13,603 nucleotides of DNA, from positions 1 through 13,603 of the forward strand of contig JAFXPL010000135.1 in the NCBI GenBank assembly GCA_017527945.1. Direction: 5' to 3'. This DNA is from Bacteroidales bacterium (GTDB taxonomy: Bacteria > Bacteroidota > Bacteroidia > Bacteroidales > WCHB1-69). The notes below the pieces were generated by a model. The model had not been told where the DNA came from. It ran no database searches and saw only the letters and a list, made by a program, of their open reading frames with translations. The position numbers and the translations under genes were made by a program. Positions 6,980 through 13,603 of the stretch are shown piece after piece (positions within the stretch are counted from its first letter, which is position 1; each line of letters starts with the position of its first letter).

Positions 6980-7132
6980 ATGCAAAACCAAGGGCAGGTT
7001 ATTATACACATAGACGGCAAGTATGGTGCAGAGCCGCTCACTCCCGACAATTACGACATAACACTTACATATTCCTTACACCCAAAAATTCGGGATGTTG
7101 GATTTGTGATTCGAACACCGTTCCATCCATAA
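6980..7132 (+). CDS. Hypothetical small protein (50 aa), possibly a truncated gene start
   Basis: ATG 6980 opens 50 codons ending at TAA 7130-7132. The A-rich stretch before the ATG and the promoter-like boxes at 6936 and 6953 suit a Bacteroidota gene. The first part (QVIIHIDGKYGAEPLTPDNY-DI) looks like a folded domain start, with a beta strand, a G-PLTPDN turn and an amphipathic stretch. The last 20 or so residues look less organised, so this may be the front of a longer gene cut by rearrangement. I do not recognise the family with confidence. A possible terminator follows directly. Confidence 0.4.
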   Translation: MQNQGQVIIHIDGKYGAEPLTPDNYDITLTYSLHPKIRDVGFVIRTPFHP

Positions 7133-7136
7133 CAGT

Positions 7137-7178
7137 ACCCGTTAGCATACCATAAGAACTGCTTGCGGGTCATTTTTT
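7137..7178 (+). terminator. Possible rho-independent terminator in the convergent junction
   Basis: ACCCGTTAGC (7137-7146) pairs with GCTTGCGGGT (7161-7170) at 8 of 10 positions around a 14-nt loop, followed by six T at 7173-7178. The orientation suits ending + strand transcripts from hsdR or the small ORF. Confidence 0.5.
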
Positions 7179-7427
7179 ATGAAAAAGGATGGTCATTGCC
7201 GTCCCGAAAAAGTATCAGATAGTGAACAGTTATTCTCCGATTCGTTTGATTCGGTTTGGAGGTTTGGGGTTGTGGTTCGTTGTATCCCCTTTGGTGATTT
7301 CCATCATACCTGCTTTTGCTGGTTCTTGAGAAAATGTGTGATAGTATCGGTCAGAGATTCAATGGTTGCATCGCCTTTGTATTGTTGTGATAAGTCCTTG
7401 ATAATCACCTTTCTGGGAGACAGGCGA
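7179..7427 (-). other. Short coding-like debris in the convergent junction
   Basis: No complete gene is seen. On the - strand a frame ending in the TGA at 7304-7306 carries about 30 plausible residues (KVIIKDLSQQYKGDATIESL and on). It overlaps, as ATGA, a 25-codon reading frame at 7307-7230 that starts MMEITKGDTT and ends at TAA. The ATGA overlap resembles a coupled gene pair, but both pieces are too short to be whole genes and I do not recognise either. They may be remnants of a rearranged region. The long + strand frame from 7179 is a shadow of the - strand helicase gene. Confidence 0.3.
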
Positions 7428-7583
7428 TCAAAGCTGGATTTCGAACTTGAGGAATCCGAAGATGTAAGCGTCTCCTCCGATGCCTTCAAAGCTGATGCCA
7501 GGACCGAAGAAGATGTTTTTGTTGGGCTTGTAGCGGTAGGCGCATCCTGCGTATTCGGAAAAATAGCCTCCAATTTCCCCGCC
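7428..7583 (-). pseudogene. C-terminal fragment resembling an outer-membrane beta-barrel protein
   Basis: Directly after the helicase-nuclease stop codon (TGA, 7584-7586), the same frame continues for 51 codons to a second TGA at 7428-7430. The encoded peptide (GYFSEYAGCAYRYKPNKN, then IFFGPGISFEGIGGDAYI, FGFLKFEIQL) alternates aromatic/hydrophobic with polar residues around Gly and Asn turns. That is how the last strands of a Bacteroidota outer-membrane beta-barrel look, and it ends close to a stop as such proteins do. There is no start codon or RBS, so it is most likely the tail of a gene whose front was lost when the addA-like gene was joined here. The assignment rests on residue pattern only. 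Confidence 0.5.
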
Positions 7584-10500
7584 TCAGATCTTCACCACCA
7601 TGCCGCTTACGGGGTAGTAGATCAGTTTAGCGGTGACGTTTTCGCCGGCGGCTTCCAGTGCTTCGGCGTAGGCGTTGAGCTGGCCGGCGTAGTGTCCGGC
7701 ATAGTGCGGCGAGGTGGGTGCGGTCACCGATTCCGCCTGCGGGAAAGTCTTGAAATCGATCAGGATACTGCCTTTCGGCGTCTGATAGACGTAGTCGATG
7801 CTGCCCACCACCACGGAGCCGTCCTTCCGCATCCGCCGGAAGGGGCGCTCGTGGTACTCTTTCACGGCCGGCCCGTATTGCTGCCGGAGGAATTTCTGCA
7901 GGTGCTCCCAAGCCTGTATGATTTCCCAAGCCTCGGGCAGCACCTCGGTCATCCCGTGCGCCTCGACGAGTGCCGACACCTCTGCCTTGTCCAAGTGTTC
8001 CACGGCGGCAAATACATTGTGGATGCAGTCACCGACTTCCGAATAGGGCCGGTCGCCCAGTGCCGATGACCGTATCTTGATGCGTTGCCCGCTGCGGAAG
8101 ACAACGCTCACCCTTTCGGATTTCCCGCTCAAGCCGCTCGGGGAGACGGTGAGTGGTCCGGCGTGCGACGGCTCCGGGGAGTAGTAGTCCAGCTTCCGGA
8201 ATTCCCTTGCCTCTGGGGTGCTGCCGTCGGCCTCGTCGGGGTTGTAGGCGGCGCAAACGATGTCGAAGGGGACGCCGATGCCCAGCACGTCGCCGTCGGA
8301 TGTCGTGCCGGCATTGGTCAGACCGGAGTTCTGGAACCAGCTGAAAGGCTCTTTCGCGAACCAGGGGACGAGTACGAGCACTTCTGACGCGCGAGTCACG
8401 CCCACGTAGAGCAGGCGAGCGCTCTCTTCTCTCGCGCGCTTTTCGGCTTGCGCGTATGAAGGAGACGCGAACAGCTTGCTTGCCACGCTTGTCGGCACGT
8501 TTCTCTTGCTTCCGAAGATCCAGGGCATCAGCCGGATGCTCATGGCGGGGTAGGGGTTCTCGGCGGACGGCGGGGTGGGGTGGTAGTGGTTGATGCCGTA
8601 AATCTCGCGTCTGAGGATTTGTTGCGCGTCCATCGTCTCGTCGAGGAGCAGGAAGACATATTTCCATTCCAGCCCCTTGGCTTTGTGGACAGTCAGCAAT
8701 TTGACGCCGTCTCCGGAGGCGGGCATTTCCACCGTGTTCTCCTCCATGAAGGCGGCGAATCCCGAGGGAGTGGCCGGCAGCGACAGCTCGCTGCTGCGTT
8801 CCTCATACTGCTTGGCTGCCGCGATGAGGGCGCGCACATCGGTCATGGACTTCTCGATGGCGGTGGACCAGCGTTCCATGACGTTCTTCACGTCGAGTTC
8901 CACGGCAAGGGTCTCGATAAGCGCCCCGATGCCTTGGTACATCACGCGGGGACGGATGGCATTCACGCGGCGAACCATCTCGATGTCTTCGAGCCACTTC
9001 TTGCGGTTGTCGTCAGGCAGATTGTCGAATTCCAGCTTGGAGTCGATGAGGGCACCGATGCCCATGTCGTCCTCCGTCAGGTAGGCGATTTCCGCCTTCG
9101 CCAGGTCGTCATGCGGGTTTACAGTGAGGGTCGTCAGGGCCATCATCAGGCGGCAGGCCTTGCTGTTCGTGTCGAGTGTGGTCTCTGTGTCGCAGGGGAT
9201 GTGGAGTTTTCCAAGCAGTTCAGCCATCTCATTCAGGTCGTCATTTTTGCGGCCGAGGACGGCGATGTCGGAGGGATTGGCATTCTCCGTTTCAATTACG
9301 TTTTTGATGTATTGGGCCGTGTCTTCCATCCTCAGTTTTGAGGATTGTCGAGTTCTCTTTTCCACGATTTCGAGGTAGCGCAGCGGTTTCGGCGCGCGCT
9401 CCGCCAATGTGGTCGGGAAGAGTTCGGGATGCAGCTCCATGGCCGGTTTCAGCGGAACCAGCTCGTCCGTCCTGTCGCCGAACAGCGGTTGGAAGATTTT
9501 GGTGAAAGCCTTGTTGCTGGCGTTGACCAGTGCGGGCACGCTTCGCCAGCTTTTCTCCAAGGTCTCCGAGCGGCAGCCGTCGGCTCCTTTCTTCAGGGCG
9601 ATGGCGTCCGCCACGGCTTTGGTGAGCTCCGTGTCGCTGCCTCGGAAGCCGTAGATGGCCTGCTTGGTGTCGCCCACCCAATAGCTCTGTTTCACTAAGT
9701 CGGCCAAGGTTGCGAAGATTTTCACCTGTATGGGCGAGCAATCCTGGAACTCGTCCACGAAGAGATGGGTGTAGGTGCGGCCGATTTCCGCCGCCACCTC
9801 CTTGTTCTGCAGGAGCTTGTGCATGTAATGCTCGATGTCGCTGAAGTCAACCACCCGTTTGTTCAGCTTGTAGTTGGCGTACTGGGTGTTCCATTTTTTG
9901 GCAATCCGGAAAATGGTGCCGACGTACTGTTCGATCAGGTCAAACACTTCCTTACTGCCCCAAATGTCCTCCACTTTGAGCTTGGTGTCCTCCAGGGTCT
10001 TGTCGGAGCTGGTTTTCTGGGCTCCGGCAGGGGCTTTGCCGAGGATGTCGGCGAACTGGTTGCACCATTCGATGTCGTTGGATTGTTGGCCGTTTTGCAG
10101 AAACTTGTCGATGGCCTCCAAGGTGCTCTTTTTCGTGTTCGAATCCTTGCACTTTTCCACTTCGCAGCGCAGGGCGTTGAGCGCGTCGGAGCGTTGGGCG
10201 TCGTCCAAGTGGATGCTCGTTCCGTTGTACAACGCCTTCGGGATGGCCAGGGATTCTTGCACGCTTTCGGTATAATCGGTGATATCGAAGCTGATGCTCT
10301 TCTCCACGATTTTCTTGAGGTGCTTTTTCCAGAAAAGGGTGTCGGGGTGGCTCATGTCGTCCACGATGTTGAACGTTTTGCGGAACATCGCGAAGAAGGC
10401 CATCTCCTCGTTGGTCGGGACGTTGGCGATGCTTTGGTTGATGTACGTCTCCTTGGCACTGTCGTCCAGGACTCCCTGTTTAGGCGACATTCCGATGGCG

Positions 10501-10787
10501 TACCAGTATTTCTGGATTAGCGAGGTGGCCACGCTGTCGATAGTGCCCATCAGAGCGTGGTCGAGTCGGGCGGCTTCATCGAACTTGCCCATCTTGTAAA
10601 GTTCCGCCTTCGCTTTCTCCTTGAACTCGGCGGCAGCTTTCACCGTGAAGGTGGTCAGGATGACTTGCTCCGGCTCCACGTGCTCGGGGTCGTTCTTGTC
10701 TTTGGCGATGAGGCTTGCCAGTTTGGTGGTCAGGGTGTAGGTCTTGCCGCTTCCGGCACCCGCGCTGATATAGGTTACATTTTTCAT
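7584..10787 (-). CDS. UvrD/RecB-like helicase-nuclease (AddA-type)
   Basis: A complete 1067-residue superfamily 1A helicase fused to a C-terminal nuclease. In order: Walker A SAGAGSGKT (residues 8-16), motif Ia (ILTTFTVKAAAEFKEK), Walker B LFVDEFQDCSP (about 342-352), motif III (WVGDTKQAIYGFRGSD, about 370), motif IV (EKSWRSVPALV), motif V (LLTVHKAKGLEWKYVFLL, about 699) and motif VI (ARLLYVGVTRA, about 791). The RecB-type nuclease follows: His in GDCIHNVF, Asp in GSIDYVY (about 994), Asp-x-Lys in LIDFKT (about 1007), then QLNAYAEAL. All key residues are present, so ATP-driven unwinding and DNA cleavage are expected. It starts 6 bases after the stop of the AddB-like gene, which indicates one operon and a heterodimer acting on double-strand ends. 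The exact AddA subtype is uncertain, and it may be an accessory copy rather than the housekeeping AddA. Confidence 0.9.
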   Translation of the reverse strand: MKNVTYISAGAGSGKTYTLTTKLASLIAKDKNDPEHVEPEQVILTTFTVKAAAEFKEKAKAELYKMGKFDEAARLDHALMGTIDSVATSLIQKYWYAIGMSPKQGVLDDSAKETYINQSIANVPTNEEMAFFAMFRKTFNIVDDMSHPDTLFWKKHLKKIVEKSISFDITDYTESVQESLAIPKALYNGTSIHLDDAQRSDALNALRCEVEKCKDSNTKKSTLEAIDKFLQNGQQSNDIEWCNQFADILGKAPAGAQKTSSDKTLEDTKLKVEDIWGSKEVFDLIEQYVGTIFRIAKKWNTQYANYKLNKRVVDFSDIEHYMHKLLQNKEVAAEIGRTYTHLFVDEFQDCSPIQVKIFATLADLVKQSYWVGDTKQAIYGFRGSDTELTKAVADAIALKKGADGCRSETLEKSWRSVPALVNASNKAFTKIFQPLFGDRTDELVPLKPAMELHPELFPTTLAERAPKPLRYLEIVEKRTRQSSKLRMEDTAQYIKNVIETENANPSDIAVLGRKNDDLNEMAELLGKLHIPCDTETTLDTNSKACRLMMALTTLTVNPHDDLAKAEIAYLTEDDMGIGALIDSKLEFDNLPDDNRKKWLEDIEMVRRVNAIRPRVMYQGIGALIETLAVELDVKNVMERWSTAIEKSMTDVRALIAAAKQYEERSSELSLPATPSGFAAFMEENTVEMPASGDGVKLLTVHKAKGLEWKYVFLLLDETMDAQQILRREIYGINHYHPTPPSAENPYPAMSIRLMPWIFGSKRNVPTSVASKLFASPSYAQAEKRAREESARLLYVGVTRASEVLVLVPWFAKEPFSWFQNSGLTNAGTTSDGDVLGIGVPFDIVCAAYNPDEADGSTPEAREFRKLDYYSPEPSHAGPLTVSPSGLSGKSERVSVVFRSGQRIKIRSSALGDRPYSEVGDCIHNVFAAVEHLDKAEVSALVEAHGMTEVLPEAWEIIQAWEHLQKFLRQQYGPAVKEYHERPFRRMRKDGSVVVGSIDYVYQTPKGSILIDFKTFPQAESVTAPTSPHYAGHYAGQLNAYAEALEAAGENVTAKLIYYPVSGMVVKI

Positions 10788-10793
10788 GGGCGA

Positions 10794-13565
10794 TTAGTTT
10801 TTGAGGTTCGAATAATTGCTGAAACCGTTGGTGTCTTTGACTTTCGCGTCGTTGTAGTCAGGCTTGAGGGGGAACAGGTTTCGCGTCTCTGTGTCGTTGA
10901 AGTATTGCAGCTGGTCCAGGGGAAGTCCTTCGCCCATTTCGATTTTCCCTGACATGATTTCGTCGCGCCGATAGTGGTAGGAAGCGCGGATTCTGCCGAG
11001 GATGTCGCCGTGGCAACTGTCGTCCATCTTGATGGTTTCGGTGTGTGTCCCATTGAATTTTTCGGTGCTGTAAAGCCGGCCGACGGGCATCAGGAAGTAG
11101 GCGGTCGGCACAGACACGGCGCGTTTCTCCTTGCCGAGCAGATCAGCGTAAATGGCTAACTGCGCCGCGCGATTCGTCTTCAGCAACCCTTGGTAGTAGC
11201 TCCTCGAAGAGGTCCATTTGAAGTCGAAAATGACAGGGCTGCCGTCTTCGCGGGCCAATTCCATGTCGGCGAATCCCTTCATTGCCGGGGGCTCTGGGTC
11301 GGGAGTACCGTCTTTAAGCGGCTTTTCGCAGGCCACCACGTGCAGGCAGTTGCACTCGATGATGTCGAGCAGATGGTTGATGCATTCTTGCAGCTGGTCA
11401 TACAGCTCGCGTCGTTCGATGACGTTCTCTTGGAGCAGCAGGATGGCACCCTTGGCTTCCACTGTTTCGTTGAAAACTCGTTCGTAGTCCTTGTTCACGC
11501 GGTCGCGGATGGCCGGCGCGTAGCCGCTGGCGGGGTCGTCCGGAATGAGGAAAAGGTGCTGTATGACGGCATGGGCCACGTTGCCCTTCGTACGTCTGAC
11601 ATTGCTCAGGTCTCTCTGCCCGTTGTCGCGGATGCCTGCGATGCTCTCCAGCGTGTAGTCGAGGGGGTACTGTATCAGCGTCTCGATGGAGGTGGGACTC
11701 TCGGTCTTTTTCCATGTGATCAGGTCGGTGCGGTGGATTTGCGTGTAATAGCCATCGCACTCGCTGAGGGCATTGTCGCTGAGGGGCCTGGTGGGAATAT
11801 AGAGCTCTTCCGGGATTTCCGGGGTGCGGGTCACCTCCCGGTGGTTCTTCACCTGCTGCTCGATCCGCACGACGAGGGGGTGCTTGTCCACGATTTTCCC
11901 GTCGGCGACCTCCACGATGGCCAGGGTCAGCTGTTTCTGGCAGAAGAGGATGGGTAGCAGAAGAACCTCCTGCTGCAGTTTTCGGGTATCGTCCGGGCTC
12001 CAAAGCTTGATGTGCGGTTGCAGGTCGTTCTGTTCGGTGGGGGTGAGGAAGTCGGTGGCCGGCAGCAGGGGCTTGAAATCGTAAAGCCCTGACCATAGTA
12101 GCCGGTCTGCTTTTGCGGCGACCTGTCCTGGAGAGGCAACGGTGGGTTGAGAGCCTGTTTGTGCAATATATTGCTGGAACTCAGATGGTTCGTACAGACA
12201 GGCGATGTGCTTCTCGATTTCGCTGTACGGGATAGGGGCGGAAGGGTTCAGGTCGTCGGTGAGGTTTTCCAGCGTGTTGCAGAGTTCAGAGAGACGGCCT
12301 AACTGGGTGATGCGCAGGTCGTTGCTGTCTTTTTGCGCTATGACGGCCGTATGCTGTCGGCTCCAGTCGCGCAACTCATGGAGAAACCGGTGGAACTGCT
12401 CTACCGTGAGTGCTCCCTCGTCCGCTTTGTCGAAGCTGGGAAGAAAGACGGAAACCAGACGCTTACGCGCTGCAACTTCTTGTTTGTTAATCTGTTCTTT
12501 GGACTTTGCCGTTTCTTTGCCGTTGACCCAGTCGTCCACGATTTGTTGGCAGCTTTCTCCCCGGTTGTCGCTTTCCGCCGAATACCATCCGCCGGTGTGT
12601 GCCAGTTGCTCCGCCAAGCGGTAGCGGAGGCTGCCCGGCAGGGGGTGCATGGGGGCGTAAAGCCACTGTAGCAGTGCACGGATGTTCAGCGGGCGTTCTT
12701 GGATGGCCACGCCGGTGAAGAAGAGTTGTATGATCTGTGGGCTGCTGTTGGCCACAATAGAGCCGGTCGCGGGCTTTCCCATCAAATGCAAATAGTTGTC
12801 AACCAGTTTCGTGCTGGGTTTTATGCTCACGTCGAAAGTGTCGTTGGCAAGGGTCGCCATGTACTCTTCCGCTGTCAGGTCGTCCTTGAAGTTCCAGATG
12901 CAGACGGACTCGTCCCCGCTGTCGAAGAGCAGGGGAGAAGCGTCGTTGAGCGTCAGCATCCGTTTCAGACGGGCGAGGTTGTCGTTGCCGTCGGATTCCG
13001 GGATTGGCAACTGTCCGACGGATGCTCCGTCCGCCTGTGCCAGCGCGAAAATCTCCTTCAGCACGGGGTGCAGGAGATCCGGCTGGAAAGGCATCACGAA
13101 GGCGACATCCTTCAGTATCCCTTTTTTCTGTTTTAGCCGTTCGGCGATGGCGTTCAGGCGATGGCCCTCGTCCGGCATCTTTTTTGTTTCGAAAAGTGCT
13201 TCGATGCCTTGCAGCACACGGAGTCGGCTGCTTGCCGCCGGGGTGTTTTTCGTCCAGCCGCACACGGAGAGGGCATCGCGCCATTTCAGCATTTCGCGGC
13301 TGGTGGCAAGCGGCGATACCAGGTAGCTGTCGTACAGCGTTCCGGCTTCCGTGGCGTGCGCTGCCATGTATTCACGCACGCACTTGTAGTAACAGACCAG
13401 CCGATCGGCATCCGATACCGTCGGTGTGTGCAGGCCGAGCCGAAGTTCCAAAAAATCGATGAGCCCGTTGATGTCCGTCACGAGGGTGTCCATCATTTCC
13501 GGACAGGCCTTCAAGCCCAAATAGGCTTTTCCGCCTTTGTAGTCGAAGTTGAAAAAAATATTCAT
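10794..13565 (-). CDS. AddB/RecC-like PD-(D/E)xK nuclease family protein
   Basis: 923 residues from ATG 13563-13565 (MNIFFNFDYKGGKAYLG). An in-frame TTG at 13587-13589 would add eight residues encoded by the heptamer repeat and is less likely. No clear Walker A is seen; the N-terminus (GLIDFLELRLGL, MLKWRDALSVCGW) instead fits the inactivated SF1 helicase fold of AddB/RecC partners. The C-terminus is a RecB-like nuclease: His in GNVAHAVIQHLF (about 664), Asp in KGFADMEL (about 762), Asp-x-Lys in VIFDFKWTS (about 778) and QLAIYADLL. AddB nuclease domains of this kind often carry an Fe-S cluster, but I cannot assign the cysteines here. Stop TAA 10794-10796 lies 6 bases before the helicase gene. 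The pair should bind and process DNA ends. Family-level confidence is good; subtype is uncertain. Confidence 0.85.
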   Translation of the reverse strand: MNIFFNFDYKGGKAYLGLKACPEMMDTLVTDINGLIDFLELRLGLHTPTVSDADRLVCYYKCVREYMAAHATEAGTLYDSYLVSPLATSREMLKWRDALSVCGWTKNTPAASSRLRVLQGIEALFETKKMPDEGHRLNAIAERLKQKKGILKDVAFVMPFQPDLLHPVLKEIFALAQADGASVGQLPIPESDGNDNLARLKRMLTLNDASPLLFDSGDESVCIWNFKDDLTAEEYMATLANDTFDVSIKPSTKLVDNYLHLMGKPATGSIVANSSPQIIQLFFTGVAIQERPLNIRALLQWLYAPMHPLPGSLRYRLAEQLAHTGGWYSAESDNRGESCQQIVDDWVNGKETAKSKEQINKQEVAARKRLVSVFLPSFDKADEGALTVEQFHRFLHELRDWSRQHTAVIAQKDSNDLRITQLGRLSELCNTLENLTDDLNPSAPIPYSEIEKHIACLYEPSEFQQYIAQTGSQPTVASPGQVAAKADRLLWSGLYDFKPLLPATDFLTPTEQNDLQPHIKLWSPDDTRKLQQEVLLLPILFCQKQLTLAIVEVADGKIVDKHPLVVRIEQQVKNHREVTRTPEIPEELYIPTRPLSDNALSECDGYYTQIHRTDLITWKKTESPTSIETLIQYPLDYTLESIAGIRDNGQRDLSNVRRTKGNVAHAVIQHLFLIPDDPASGYAPAIRDRVNKDYERVFNETVEAKGAILLLQENVIERRELYDQLQECINHLLDIIECNCLHVVACEKPLKDGTPDPEPPAMKGFADMELAREDGSPVIFDFKWTSSRSYYQGLLKTNRAAQLAIYADLLGKEKRAVSVPTAYFLMPVGRLYSTEKFNGTHTETIKMDDSCHGDILGRIRASYHYRRDEIMSGKIEMGEGLPLDQLQYFNDTETRNLFPLKPDYNDAKVKDTNGFSNYSNLKN

Positions 13566-13577
13566 AGCAGGGAGGGG

Positions 13578-13603
13578 TTCAAAGTTCAAAGTTCAAAGTT
13601 CAA
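13578..13603. repeat. Heptanucleotide tandem repeat (TTCAAAG)n upstream of the AddB-like gene
   Basis: Three full TTCAAAG units (13578-13584, 13585-13591, 13592-13598) and five bases of a fourth run off the window end. On the - strand the tract reads as repeated TTTGAAC and ends 12 bases before the ATG of the AddB-like gene. Each unit carries TTTG, the core of Bacteroidota -33 and -7 boxes. The true length cannot be seen. Confidence 0.85.

Noticed and set aside
7179..8069. Long + strand ORF opposite the helicase gene
   Set aside because: It overlaps the confirmed - strand AddA-like gene and its composition is that of an antisense shadow; the same applies to + strand frames near 8580-9341, 9765-10520 and 11190-11957.
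13578..13603. CRISPR array
   Set aside because: The repeat unit is 7 bp with no spacers; the 28-bp palindromes at 1405-1499 are likewise only two diverged copies with no array.

Overview
The window looks like chromosomal DNA from a Bacteroidota species, most likely of the order Bacteroidales. Three things point there: the DnaK tail, several promoter-like sites of the Bacteroidota type (-7 box TAnnTTTG, e.g. at 1345-1352 and 3556-3563), and A-rich ribosome-binding regions. The housekeeping gene (dnaK) and the helicase-nuclease pair are GC-rich. The restriction region between them is more AT-rich and mosaic. The species cannot be named from the sequence alone.

Layout. (1) 1-750, + strand: the last 229 codons of dnaK and a strong intrinsic terminator. 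(2) 946-6872, + strand: a decayed type I restriction-modification locus in the order hsdM (3' remnant), a YhcG/DUF1016-type PD-(D/E)xK nuclease gene (N-terminally short and cut by one stop codon), hsdS (one frameshift and two in-frame TGA codons), an intact AAA ATPase of the AAA_14/DUF4143 kind with its own promoter, and hsdR (large out-of-frame internal deletion). (3) 6873-7583: a convergent junction holding a possible 50-aa ORF, a possible terminator, a 51-codon fragment resembling the end of an outer-membrane beta-barrel, and short coding-like debris. (4) 13565-7584, - strand: a two-gene operon encoding an AddB/RecC-like PD-(D/E)xK protein and an AddA/RecB-like UvrD helicase-nuclease, 6 bases apart, with a TTCAAAG heptamer tract just upstream that runs off the window.

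How the genes fit together. The hsd genes would once have formed a restriction-modification complex (HsdM methylation, HsdS recognition, HsdR translocation and cleavage), with the YhcG-type nuclease gene coupled to hsdS by an ATGA overlap. Each of those genes now carries its own lesion, so restriction is predicted to be lost. The ATPase in the middle is the only intact gene of the island and is separately promoted. The - strand pair carries complete helicase and nuclease motifs and should form a DNA-end-processing complex of the AddAB class, either in recombinational repair or in defence. Its AddB-like partner shows no clear ATP-binding loop.
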